NCBI GenBank assembly: GCA_946811695.1
Contig: OX328123.1
Coordinates: forward strand, 44,708,903-44,772,902
Direction: 5' to 3'
From: Gonocerus acuteangulatus
Lineage: Eukaryota; Arthropoda; Insecta; Hemiptera; Coreidae
DNA length: 64,000 nt
In this document: positions 45,157 through 56,186 of the stretch, piece by piece
Numbering within the stretch: position 1 is the stretch's first letter
How the letters are laid out: each line of letters opens with the position of its first letter
Notes under the pieces: model-generated
The model's input: only the letters and a program-made list of their open reading frames with translations
Told to the model about the DNA's origin: nothing
Databases searched by the model: none
Program-made: the position numbers and the translations under genes

Positions 45157-46854
45157 CTACCTGACCCGGCGAACTTCGTACCGCCTAACCGTCAATTCTT
45201 TAATTTTTTTTTTAAAACTTATTCTGCTATTTGGGACACCCGGACAGCTAGTAAGATAGAAAAAAAGAAGAAAAAAAACTTAATAAGTCGACAATTACAT
45301 TATGTCAAAAAATAAAAATTATAACACTTAAAATTCTTTTAATAGTCACTAAAAAATCAAAATCAAAATTACAATATCAGATTTCTTATTATGATACCTA
45401 CTTATTATATTTCATTTTATTTTTACTTATTCTAAATTAAGTTTAATTTTTATTGTAGTACTTAATGGTACACCATATTTTTTGTTTCATTACCTGACGC
45501 GTAAATAAACAGAGCAGATGGTTTTCCAACACGGGTACAGGCAACATACAATTGACCATTGTGTGCCCTGGGATTTGTTTATAGTCAAACTGAGTTCATA
45601 GGTCCAATAGCAACACAGCTGCAGGCACTGTAATGAATTCACAGCAGCTCGATTCAAACTTGCACCATTATTAGTCGAATGTCGTGCTTCGCGGGTCTGT
45701 CTTAACCAAATTCTTTCACGTTCATTGCGATCTTCACATTCCTGGGCAGTACGATTAGATTGATAATTAATTTGATGCGTTGCATTTCAAGTTCTTCTGC
45801 CTAAATTTGTCCGCCGCCTTATAGGAGGCATATTTAGTAAGTCACAAACACACAACAATTTTGTAATTTTATAAAAAATTTATGGCTTTTAGATTTAGTA
45901 ATATTATAGATGCACAGCAAAGAGATGTTTACATTTCAAGTGACATTTTACCACAGACAATTTACATTTTACTATCGTCAATTTGTTTTTGAGTAATGTT
46001 ACCATCGTATAATTATTGACAAATATTGGCATTCATATTTATACGATACTAATGTCACTCAATTGTTTTGCCTTCCCAGAACCCCTCCACTAACACATTA
46101 TGGTATGGTATTAAAGTTCAAATTGACCTTTAAGTATTTTTACGAATCTTTTGTATGGGAATATAGAAAAGTGGAGTCTTTTTCTTTGTTAATGCAAATA
46201 TCAATTAATTTAAATTGCATTATTAAAATGTGATTCTAATGTCATCTAGTGATTACATGTTCTTATTTTTTTAATTTTTTTTATTCTGTCCATATAAAAA
46301 AAAATGATTTTTTTTTTGCTTATACACAAATAACCAAATACGTTATCTGTTAAAAATATTATAATTCAGAACATATGTTTTTATTGAAAAATGAATTTCC
46401 GTTAACGAAGAAATAATAACCTAAAAATGTCGTTTTTAGACTTTTTCAGGTAATATTTTTAATGTTTCTCTCCGTAAGAACCATCCTCGTACTTCAAGGA
46501 ATATTATAAAATAAGAATTAGCGAAATCGGATTAGTTGTTCTCGAGATTTGCGCTTACCAACACATTTAGCGATTCATTTTTATATAATAGATACACAAA
46601 TACGTTAACTGTTAAAAATATTATAATTGAGAACATATTTTTTATTTAAAAATGAATTTGCGTTAAGGAAGTGAAAAAGACCCGAAAAGTGTTGTTTTTA
46701 GACTTTTTCAGGCAATGTTTTAAATTTTTCTCTCCGTAAGAACCATCCTTGTACTTCAAGGAATATTATAAAAAAAGAATTAGCGAAATCGGTTCAGTTG
46801 CTCTCGAGATTTGCGCCTACAAACACATTTAGCGATTCATTTTTATATTATAGA
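45157..46854 (-). mobile_element. Internally deleted Helitron inside the piggyBac-like element
   Basis: On the minus strand it starts TCTATAATATAAAAATG at 46854 after an A. It ends with the hairpin-rich GGCGGTACGAAGTTCGCCG then GGTCAGGTAG (CTAG mutated to GTAG) before a T. The 5' ~262 bases are duplicated in tandem (46854-46593 and 46592-46320). The Rep-helicase remnant is at 45462-45831. Confidence 0.78.
45462..45831 (-). pseudogene. Helitron Rep-helicase remnant: N-terminus joined to helicase C-terminus
   Basis: From an ATG at 45831 the frame reads MPPIRRRTNLGRRT and, after one stop codon, NATHQINYQSNRTAQEC, typical of the start of animal Helitron proteins. It then passes to ELSLTINKSQG, the Pif1-type helicase motif with KSQG. 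A short gap and frame change follow. The C-terminus is HNGQLYVACTRVGKPSALF and IYASGNETKNMVYH with a stop at 45462. The complete protein exceeds a thousand residues, so the Rep domain and most of the helicase have been deleted between two short segments. It has no activity; it shows the element derives from an autonomous Helitron. Confidence 0.8.
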
Positions 46855-47488
46855 TTATATTTAATAATTAGAAACCTTTAATAATAAGCTGATTTAATAA
46901 AATAGAAAAATATTTGAACTTATAAAAAAATTGTTAAATTAATGTTGCGTATACGCATCAGTGGCCGTATATGGGTTAACTCCTTTCACCTTCAGACCAA
47001 CCACTATCAAGCTGAATATTTAATTATTCTTATGTTTGTAGATTTTATTTCTATTATCCGTTTTTTCTATGTGAAGTTCCGTTCTTTTGAAGCTTTAAAA
47101 GCCTTCCTTTTTGCTATGGTCCTATAGAATCCTACTTTTATTTAGAAAATTCGCTAATGATTGTTGGACACTCTCTTATTCTTCAAGTCTACAGAGAAAA
47201 TACTTTTTGTTAACACTTTCACTCCTAACGTAATTTAAATCTATCCAGATTAGTTGATATGAATGTAAAGCTAGAATGGAATGGATCACCTCAATCTGCA
47301 GATTAATTCTAATGTTGTAAAGTGTAATAATATTAGCGTAAAACGAGCTTTAAACATAAATAATAAATCAGTGTTTGCTTTATGAATCCATAAAAAAGAT
47401 ATTCAGAGAGTTATTTGTTACGACGAAAGAGCCTACAGTATTTCTTTATGAGTCCCTCTTAAATCTGAGTAAATTAACCAAATTAGAC

Positions 47489-47680
47489 GGGGTCTCCCGT
47501 GGTCTAATGGCTAGCGCCTTGGATTCATAAGCGGGAGATGGTGGGTTCGATTCCCAACCTCCGGCAGGAATTTTATCATCCCACGGCTCGCTGGTAAAAT
47601 TCCTCGCTGCACCCTGGATGTCGGCGCTAATGACCTAGATGTAGATGCGCCGTAAAAAAAGAAAAAAAAATTAAGCAAAT
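47489..47680 (+). repeat. tRNA-headed SINE, family G, uninterrupted copy
   Basis: GGGGTCTCCCGTGGTCTAAT, B box GGTGGGTTCGATTCCC, CTCCGGCAGGAATTTTATC, GTCGGCGCTAATGACC and GATGCGCCGTAAAAAAA. It is used as the empty-site reference for the Transib-like insertion at 13695. Confidence 0.82.
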
Positions 47681-50600
47681 TAGATAGAGAAACTGGAGTC
47701 AATTATTCAATGTATAAAATAAATAAGAAGGTTCTGAAAATTTGACGTTTTCTGTAAGACGAATCCCAACCATTCTTCAGTTCCTGAACAGCTAACTATC
47801 TTCATCTCATAATAAGATAAATATGCAGAGCTTAAAATTGGTCAATTTTTTGTATGCAAAAATACAATCATTATACTTATTTAAGTTTCTCATTATGAAA
47901 CTTTATTTGTTAATTCTACAAAAACAGGGAGTTGTATTTATTATCAGAATACCTACTTAAAAAAAATAATAGGCCAATTCAGACCAAAGCAATGAAAGCG
48001 AAGATAAAATTTTTATCATTTTGGTTTTATTTCTTTATTTAAAGGATCGTTTTCCCCTGACATTTCAAAGTGAATATTATAGTTGGCGATAAGAGTACTA
48101 TTTCTTTTCATGTTTGATAAATAGTCTGGAAGTTATTACCGTCTGAGTCCTCTCTTTTAGTTATTTCAGATGGAATTTATGATAACCTTTGTTTTTATTG
48201 CTTTTGTGCTTTATAACTTTCTATACATTAGTCAAGTCAGTCAATTTCATTACTCTTTGAGTAGTTCTGGGTTAGATATAATAGTATATTTTCGTTGTTC
48301 TTACTTCTAATATTACTTTCCATCGTTTCAATATTTTCTTTCGAAGGAGGGAATTTTTCTTACATACATTTTTTATATATGTGGCAGAAGGTCAAATTTC
48401 AAACAAAACGCTCTCTTTCTTCACTTCTCTTTCATTTTGCTCTACAAGTTTTTCGTCTTTATGACGCCTTTTCAGGAGCGCTTCAAATAATATACAGGGA
48501 GTCCCGCATTGGGGTGTCATAACTTTAGGGGTTTATTCTGCACCTCTATTTGTAGTTCAGGGACGCAGAAATGAGCGTTCTATCTCAACATGTAGCAGAG
48601 CCATTCAAAATATTCTCTATTTTCGAAACTAGTGTTTTTTTTTTGTTTTTTTTTTTATGGAAAACTGTGTTTTTTCGGATTCCTGGTTAATATATCGTAC
48701 ATTACGATCAAATTTTTAGAATCTCCATTAAATTTCCAATATGAAATGTTTTAATGTAATTTAAGAGCAATACTAAAAGCCATATAGATGTGAACTATTG
48801 ATATTAATGTTTTCTTAAATTATTCAATATTTGCTTAACCAGCTTTTTTTAAGACTTAGAGGTTTGTCTCCGCCTCAAATGTTGCCTTATTTAAAAAGCT
48901 TTAAAATGGTATCACGTTGTTTAAGAAAAAAATGTTTTGAGACTAATTTTTCTGATTTCTAAGTCAAAACCAATAAATGTGCTTTAGCTTGAAGGAGCCA
49001 TTCCGAACACTTTCTTTAATTTCATACGATAAGGTGGTGTCCCATCCTTCCCACACTTGGTACACAAACGTTTTTCTCTGATTAAGAGTTGGAGGACACT
49101 TCGGAATCGAAGGTGAAAGGTGACAGAAAAACCTTATTTTCATAAAATTATTTAAACATTTCTTTTAATCTCCTTTCTTGAACAAAGGATGTACCTAACA
49201 CTGTTTTGATTTTCTTTTCCTTTTCTTTCTCTCCATAATTAGTAGCGCTACTATTGCCAATTCTTCGAAATCCATTCTGCAGTCGCTTGGCATGGTCTCC
49301 TGGCCCGAGTTGCCTATGTTTTGATGGCCTTGAGACTGAGTCTCCGGCGACCAGTCGTCACTACGTGGCCTAAAATGACGTATTCCCCGCTATTTATGTA
49401 TTAATTATATAATAATGTATTATTATTGTTTAATAATAATCGTGTAACTAGAAAACATTTGCAACTCATTTTTTTACCATTTCATTGCTGCTAATCTTGA
49501 AGTAATCTTTGAAAAAATGAACTGTTAGCAGTATGTACGTGGTAGGTTTTCAGATAAGGAAGTGAAAGATAAGAATGTTATTTATTGGCACGATATCGTC
49601 GTCACAGCAACCGTTTATCCTACATCAGGCCCATTGAAATCTTTCCTTACCTTAGAATCGCCTCTCACTAATTCGCTAGCGAAATGAATTCAATAACGAG
49701 ATGTGAATTTAGTTTATATTCATTCGGCATTATCATGTTTTATTTTTTGAAGTTGGATTTTTATCTTCCTAAAGGAGAAACGCATATGGCTTAGTTCTGA
49801 TGAAGTAATCCGGAAGTCTCTTCAAGAAATTAACCATCGGTAAATACGATTAGTCTGCTTCGGGGCTGTAAGCAAGGAACAGACTTAATGTCAATTTATA
49901 TACAAAAGGGATAAAAGGAAAAAACATTATACATACTTCAAGATAAATTATGACATGTATGGTAAATTTGTGTTATAGCTAGAGTTTAAATTAAAGGCAG
50001 ATGTATGTATACACATTTTAAACTTAAAACATGGGTTTCAGAATTGTCTATTTTTTCTCAATAATTTCTAGGGTCTGATCGATGGAGCGAGGGTCTGTAG
50101 AAGCGAGACTGAGCATCGAGAGAACCGAGTATGAAATTTAGAGGGATGTTAGTCGATTGGTGATTTTTTTATGTCATAAGCATTGTAGACGTCAAAGGGG
50201 TTTTTATGGTTTAGAGTTTGAAGGGAAGTTAAGATAAATTTGCTGAGCTCAGTGGAGGGCGAGTTAATATTGGATATGATTGTACAGGATTGTTGGTTTT
50301 ATGTTGTTTTTTTTCTGGAAGCCATAACATCTGGAGGCTGTTCTATTCATCTAGAAAATAATTCGGTTAATGACAAAATAGACAAAGAAGTAAGCTGCTT
50401 AACCTATTTAAACATTTGCCATTTATTATGGAGTTTTATTTAGATGCCACACGATTGAACCCCGGCAGATAAATATCTACCTTCACAATCCCTACGATAC
50501 CCGATCTGCTCTCTCAAAGGAAATACGGCAAAATCTTGTCCAAAAGGGATTGTTGAGTTGTGTTTCTGGCTTATCAGATGTCGTTATCATACCTGTAAGA

Positions 50601-50960
50601 ATTGCAATCATAAATGTAACTTGCCGAATGCAAAACGATGCTTTGCGTGAGATAAAGCTAAGGTTATAAATCATTCAGCATTGAAAAATAATTAAATTAC
50701 CATACAATCAATATCTACGCCATTATTAGTTAATGCTGCATGTTTATGTAACTTTCCGAGTCCAAATTTTGCACTGAAAAAGTCTAAATATATATTTTTA
50801 GCACTCAGTTATTAATCAAATCATATTTACAATTTTTGGCTTACACAAAATCGCCAATTTCAGTTCATTTAGAACGAAAGTTATTAAATTCATACTTAAC
50901 AAATAAATAATAAAGAGATAACATTTATTCGAGGCGTCTCTCTCTCATACAAGCACTCAT
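47681..50960. other. Long stretch without recognised genes
   Basis: Mostly unique-looking. A GC-richer patch at 49270-49385 (CGAGTTGCCTATG, CTGAGTCTCCGGCGACC) may be an old LINE 3' region. A phrase GGAGTCCCGCATTGGGGTG at 48500 looks like a transposon terminus. Neither has a partner here, and no exon is supported. Confidence 0.4.
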
Positions 50961-50964
50961 ACAC

Positions 50965-50977
50965 ACATTATATATAG

Positions 50978-51008
<31 letters not shown>

Positions 51009-51130
51009 TTATATAGTATATATACATATATATCTGTCGCGCTCTATCGCCTAATAAAAAAAGCCCAATTTGGACGACATTTGACATTTGACACAAAAAT
51101 ATTTTATCCAAAAGTTGAACTCATCAACTG
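50965..51130 (+). repeat. (TA)n and HINE-like right-module start
   Basis: Interrupted (TA)n, then TCTGTCGCGCTCTATCGCC and a degenerate AAAAATATTTTATCC segment. It ends before the hAT element. Confidence 0.5.
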
Positions 51131-51699
51131 TGATAAGCCCATGATGAGGCTGTTTTGTCTTTCTGTCTATTTCATAGTACATACCAGAGTTGGGCAATTA
51201 CTCGAGTAAATGATTAAGAGTGAAGAGTGAATTACTCATGGGCCATGAGTGATGAGTAATGATTAAATCACTCATTGCTCTTATGGCCATGAGTGATGAG
51301 TGATCACTCTTTAATTTTTAGCCATGAGTAAATCACTCATCACTCATTAATCATGAACCATGATTAAAAATTGTTGGTGGATTTTTATATTAATTAGATA
51401 AGGTAAAACAATATTTTAATACTATAAAAAAATTGAGCAAAACATTTTTTTCACTTCTGGGGCATTCTATTCACAATCAGGGCAAGTTGGGTCACTTGCA
51501 GTGCCAAATAATAACTTGTGGGACACCATAGTCATTCAGACGCCAATTCTAGACGGGGAGCAGGGCACTTCCGGTCACTATTTACTTCTGGGCCACAAAA
51601 TTCATCCCAGGATTACTTCCGCACAATAAGCGCTAGCTACGGCAGAGCGCTAATCGCTAATTTAGTTATGAAATATTTAAATGTCTTTGTAGCTAACTA

Positions 51700-51845
51700 G
51701 GAAGGGTATTGAAGGTGGTATAAAAAAGGATATTGAAGGTGGTATTAAGAAGGGTATAGAAGGTGGTATTAAAGAGGATATTGAAGGTGGTATTAAAGAG
51801 GATATAGAAGGTGGTATTAAGAAGGATATTAAGGGTGGTATTCAA
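51700..51845 (+). repeat. 24-bp minisatellite, plus orientation, block 1
   Basis: Unit GAAGGTGGTATTAAGAAGGA plus four bases, about six copies. It is interrupted by the jockey insertion and continues at 52450. Confidence 0.88.
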
Positions 51846-52013
51846 TCAATCAATAAAGCTTTATTTACATATCATACACAATTGTTTATAACATGTACAG
51901 TATCATAAACATGTTCCTGCTAATTCATAGGAATTTGTTTGATTTTTTTTAATAATTTTGCAATTTTTGGCAAACTTTTAAAAAACCCAGAACAATTATA
52001 ATACTAAGTTGAA

Positions 52014-52454
52014 TTACATTATTTCTTGTCTGCCAAGTAAAATTTGTTTAGCTCGTCTGTGTACGTATCTAATTAATGATTGTTTGTCGTAGTTACCTAT
52101 GTTTGCTATGTGTGGATTAATGGAATGTGTTACTTGTCCAAAAAACTTGTCAGTAAGTTTTTATATGTAGTCTGTTATTGTGGCTATTTCTAGTTCTTCG
52201 TGCATGTGTGTGATCTTCGTGTATCTTGGATAGTTGTTGATTATTCGGAGGCAGCAGTTTTGTATAATTTGTAATTTTTTTTTAGTTTGAAGTTGATGTG
52301 CAGCTCCATACTGGGCAGGCATAACAAAGGACTGGGTGGATGACACTATTGTAGATAATCATTTTATTTTGCGGGTTGAGTTTTGAATTTCTATTAAAAT
52401 AAGGATACATTTTATAAAGTAGATTTTTAGCAGCTTCGGTTTTATTGTTTATAA
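52014..52454 (-). pseudogene. Jockey-clade LINE, 3' end of the reverse transcriptase
   Basis: The minus-strand frame reads KTEAAKNLLYKMYPYF, then NSVIHPVLCYACPVW. After a +1 frameshift at an A-run (about 52285) it continues LQIIQNCCLRIINNYPRY and ELEIATITDYI. A stop is followed by DKFFGQVTHSINPHIAN and RYVHRRAKQILLGRQ to the terminal stop at 52014. These are the conserved C-terminal blocks downstream of the jockey RT thumb. The catalytic palm is absent (5' truncation). The 3' tail is a TTGA-type microsatellite (51842-51860). The insertion lies inside the minisatellite with GGTGGTATT/GAGTGGTATT on either side, a possible target duplication blurred by the repeat. Confidence 0.75.
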
Positions 52455-52915
52455 GAGTGGTATTAGGAAGGACATAAAAGGCGGTAATAGGAAGGATACT
52501 GAAGGCGGTATTAGGAAGGATACAGAAGGTAGTATTAGGAAGTATATAGAAGGTAGTATTAGGAAGAATATAGAAGGTGGTAGTAAGAAGGAAATCGATG
52601 GTGGTATTAGGAAGGATATAGAAGATTGTATAAGGAAGGATATTGAATATGGTATTAGTAAGTATATTGAAGGTGGTATTAGGAAGGATATTGAAGCCGG
52701 TATTAGGAAGGTTATAGAAGGTGGCATTAAAGAGGATATTGAAGGTGGTATAAGGGAGGATATTGAAGGCGGTATTAAGAAGGGTATAAAAGGTGGTATT
52801 AAAGAGGACATTGAAGGTGGTATTGGGGAGGATATAGAAGGTGGTATTAAGAAGGATATTAAGGGTGGTATTGAATGATTTTAATGGTGGTATTAGGAAG
52901 GACATAGGAGGTGGT
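52450..52915 (+). repeat. 24-bp minisatellite, plus orientation, block 2
   Basis: About 19 imperfect 24-base units of the same motif. Because 24 is a multiple of three, several frames stay open and give artefactual 120- and 207-codon frames. Confidence 0.9.
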
Positions 52916-53494
52916 ATTCGCTATTTTTCAATTTCAAATGTGATACGAAGTTCTGACTAGATTTCTTATTACCTTTAACTTCCATTTTACGCAGTTGACA
53001 AAAAGCCGTATAGTTATAATTTGTGGATTTTTTATGAACCATTCAAGGTAGTCATAGATGGCTTCAATGAAGTACTTGGATTCGGTCAATGCCACTTTGA
53101 ACCTCATCATGAAATTCCCTGCCAAATGAAATTGAGGAACCAAATAAATTTATTTTTGAACACAATGAACCAGAAGTGCTACATGATATAGCATCACACT
53201 TATCACACTCACTAACATACGCGTGTTCATCCATGGAAAAATGAAATATAAATTTCACAAAACCTAACAACCGAATGGATATTGACTGATCGAAGCGAGC
53301 TCCAGGAACCAATCTTGCCAGACAGATGTCTAATTGAGTTTTCCTACCCCTGCTTCCTTCTTAACATTATAGAAGACTTTTATTTATATCTACTTCATAT
53401 TTCGGAATTTTGCTCCAAACCGAATATATTAAAGTAAAGTATAGAATACATTTTCATTTGTGTTAAACAAAGTTTAATTAAATAGGTATTTAAT
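52916..53494. other. hAT interior without recognised gene
   Basis: Unique-looking AT-rich sequence between the two oppositely oriented minisatellite blocks. No transposase motif is seen. Confidence 0.45.
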
Positions 53495-54030
53495 CCCACC
53501 TCCAATATCCTTCCTAATACTACCTTCTATATTCTTCCTAATACCACCATCAATATCCTTCTTACTACCACCTTCTATATCTTTCCTAATACCACATCTA
53601 ATATTCTTCCTAATACCACCTTCTGTATCCTTCTAATACCACCATCAATATCCTTCCTAATAGAACCTTCAATACTCTTCCTAATAAAACTTTCAATATC
53701 ATTCCTAATAGCACCTTCTATATCCTTCCTAATACCACCTTCAATATCCTCTTTAATACCATCTTCCATACCCTTCTTAATACCGCCTTCTATATCCTTC
53801 CTAATTCCACCATTAATATCCTTTCTAATACAACCTTCAATACTCTTCCTAATACCACTTCCAATATCCTTCCTAATAGCATCTCCAATATCCTTTCTAA
53901 TAGCACCTTCTATATCCTTCCTAATACAAACTTCAATACCCTTCCTAATACCACTTCCAATATCCTTCCTAAAAGCACCTTCTATATCCTTCCTAATACG
54001 ATATGCAATATCCTTCCTAATACAAATTTT
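53495..54030 (-). repeat. 24-bp minisatellite, inverted block
   Basis: About 22 units of TCCTTCCTAATACCACCTTC plus four bases, the complement of blocks 1 and 2. On the minus strand part of it is open as IEGGIRKD-like octapeptide repeats. Confidence 0.9.
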
Positions 54031-54404
54031 TAATCGTTATTGCGGGTTAGTATGATTGAATTTTTAATTGGTAATCCTCTATTGCCTCTGTAATTAATTT
54101 GTTCCCAGCTCTGGGTTGAATAGTAGAGAGGATAAACACCCTGCGAATTATAGTGCGTCAAAGTTCAAACTTTGTAGATAAATGTTTAAAACGTAGACAA
54201 AAAGCAAAGGAATTATAATTTACTCTTGACAAATGAGTGATGAGTGATGAGTAATGATTAAGAGTAATCACTCATTTTTGAGAGTGAAGAGTAATGATTA
54301 AAAATTTGTTGTATGAGTAATGAGTAATGATTAAATTTTCACTCATTACTTTCACTCGAGTAATTGCCCAACTCTGGTACATACAAACACACGCATAGAT
54401 ATAA

Positions 54405-54535
54405 TTTTAATGGGATTCATTGTCGGTACCTCGTGGGTAAGATCGATAAAAATATGAAGACTTATTTTAAAAAACTTCTTTCATGAGTAGAACATTAGTA
54501 TATTCTTTACTTCGGAAAGTGCTCAACGAATATCT
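54405..54535 (-). repeat. HINE-like B-type left module
   Basis: On the minus strand GAGCACTTTCCGAAG, then CTTTCATGAG inverse phrases and GATCTTACCCACGAGGTACC. It matches the left module of 2097 with divergence. Confidence 0.5.
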
Positions 54536-55644
54536 CTGTGGATCAACCACTCCATCATATGCTAAAGGAGAAAAATATTAAAAAAAATTTGTCTCAAGAT
54601 GTTTGTTTATCAGGATGTTCACGTCCCTAATCCTGTTTGTTATCCGCGAAGGGAGTTTCCTCTCGACTTCAGCCCAGAAAATCTTTATTTCCTTTCAATA
54701 ACAAGCACACATCCTCCACCTCGCCTTCTTCAGTCAAAACCTTCGCTCCAGATATGAAAATTAAGGTTTATTTTTACCTGCTGCAAATTGAACATTTTCT
54801 GTTTACTGAACATAATATAATAAAAGAGGGAAAACATGGCATCAAATCAAGTTACCTTATATTCGAGTCGATATAAATACTTCTTAAAAAAATATTTGAT
54901 CAAGTCTAGACCGTTCAGATAGACAGAGAAGTTCTATTGCGCTTGAACAAAGTTCTGGGAATTTTTTTTTCCTAGATCTTTTCATGGTACTAAATTTAAT
55001 TTGTTTTGTCCATGAACTCAAGTTATATTTATGTCTTCCGGTCCTGGAATTGTCTTGGAATGAAGTAAAAAAAAAAAAAAAAAAAGACCTACCTTTGAGT
55101 TTCGGTTCTTCAAAGAGAGTTTTACTGCCGGTACTCTGAATATCCGCGCATGTGGTGACCACTAGTCACGCCTATGAGTCACTATCGAGCTTGTTCTTTT
55201 TTCTCCGCGCTTCTAAATCAAACTAAACCTTTCATCTTTTCATTGTTTAATTGTTGATTGCATGAGGTTAGCACTTTTTGCTCAAATATTATTATTTTAT
55301 TGTGAAAGATGTTTTTATTATTATTTAAAACTATGCGTATGTTTTATGTGAATACCGAAATTCATTATTTCTACTATTGGTCTACCATAAATTCACGCTT
55401 GCTAATTTATTATACAACCCTGCATGATGCTTCGGAGCACAATAATTTTTCGGAGAATACCGTGTTTTTCCCCCTCATTTCTGTTTAATAATTAATTAAA
55501 ATGTTTTTACCAATGTAATGGAAAGCTTAATAGTTAAGTAATTCCTATAAGTAATGGCAAGTGTTGGGATACTCATTATTGTACACAACTAAGGAATATT
55601 AATCTCAAATATCCGTTAATTCGTGCATTCGTATAGCCAAACGC
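54536..55644. other. Stretch without recognised genes
   Basis: A-run at 55067-55085; otherwise unremarkable. The 79- and 92-codon frames have no family signal. Confidence 0.4.
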
Positions 55645-55751
55645 AATGTATTTTATTTATTTGTTTGATATATACTGCCTCTACCCATGTGAGTCATTGG
55701 CAGTTCTCTAGTTTTATATTTCATGGTATAGGCCGATGTCTTTAATAAATG

Positions 55752-56186
55752 TCAGTACTTTTTGTACTGTCCTTTCTTCATCTGATAAGATTTCATCCAT
55801 ACTGCCTGAGATGTTATTATGTTGCCGTTGTTGCCCTTGCATTGTGTCAGGAAATGCTGAACAGTTAATTCTTCATGGTAAAGACCTTTCAGATAGTAGG
55901 TATGCGTTATTTTGGTATGGCCAATCCGTATTCTAGCCAATACCACTTCCTCTCTTCTGCTCAGCCTTTCAGAGGTTTTCCAAACAGTTACTGTCCCTTT
56001 TATGTTTTTTAGTTTGGTTTCCGTGTTTAACCATTCATTTTCCCACAATTTCATTACCTGTTTTTTTATATGTTTTTTAAAATCGAGGCCGCATCCTTTT
56101 TCTATTTTTATATTATTAATTTGTGCTGTTCTAGCATCGTTTGCTACTTTGTCCACTTTCTCATTAAGGAACCCATAAAAGAGCAA
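55752..56186 (-). pseudogene. LINE RNase H end and C-terminal region
   Basis: The frame from 56186 resumes at NEKVDKVANDA (last RNase H acidic residue). It continues through KTSERLSRREEVVLARIRIG and HTKITHTYYLKG to LTVQHFLTQC, the usual C-terminal Cys/His-containing region of this group. Its first Cys pair is missing. The stop is at 55752. Confidence 0.8.

Larger units (their letters stand above)
44815..46975. mobile_element. piggyBac-like non-autonomous element, split by a Helitron
   Basis: TTAA flanks both ends (44811-44814, 46976-46979). The termini are CCCATTTACGGCCAAGGC and, read inward from the right, CCCATATACGGCCACTGA. Subterminal GTTGCG..CGCAAC palindromes occur near both ends (44955 and 46944). 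Removing the Helitron leaves about 460 bases with no transposase. TTAA duplication and CCC ends are the piggyBac signature. Confidence 0.72.
51185..54376. mobile_element. hAT non-autonomous element (3192 bp) with perfect 8-bp duplication
   Basis: The termini are CAGAGTTGGGCAATTACTCG and its inverse at 54376. GTACATAC is duplicated exactly (51177-51184, 54377-54384). Subterminal regions (51205-51370, 54230-54350) are packed with ATGAGTGATGAGTAATGATT motifs in both orientations, as expected for transposase-binding repeats. The interior has no hAT transposase. It carries a 24-bp minisatellite in opposite orientations (51700-51845 and 52450-52915 versus 53495-54030) and a jockey fragment. CAG ends and 8-bp duplication identify the superfamily. 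Confidence 0.88.

Noticed and set aside
47511..47702. Minus-strand frame of 63 codons
   Set aside because: It is the reverse strand of a SINE family G copy.
52282..52905. 207-codon minus-strand frame with NILPNTTF-like repeats and the overlapping 120-codon frame
   Set aside because: Apart from the jockey residues at one end they translate a 24-bp minisatellite; openness follows from the unit length being a multiple of three.
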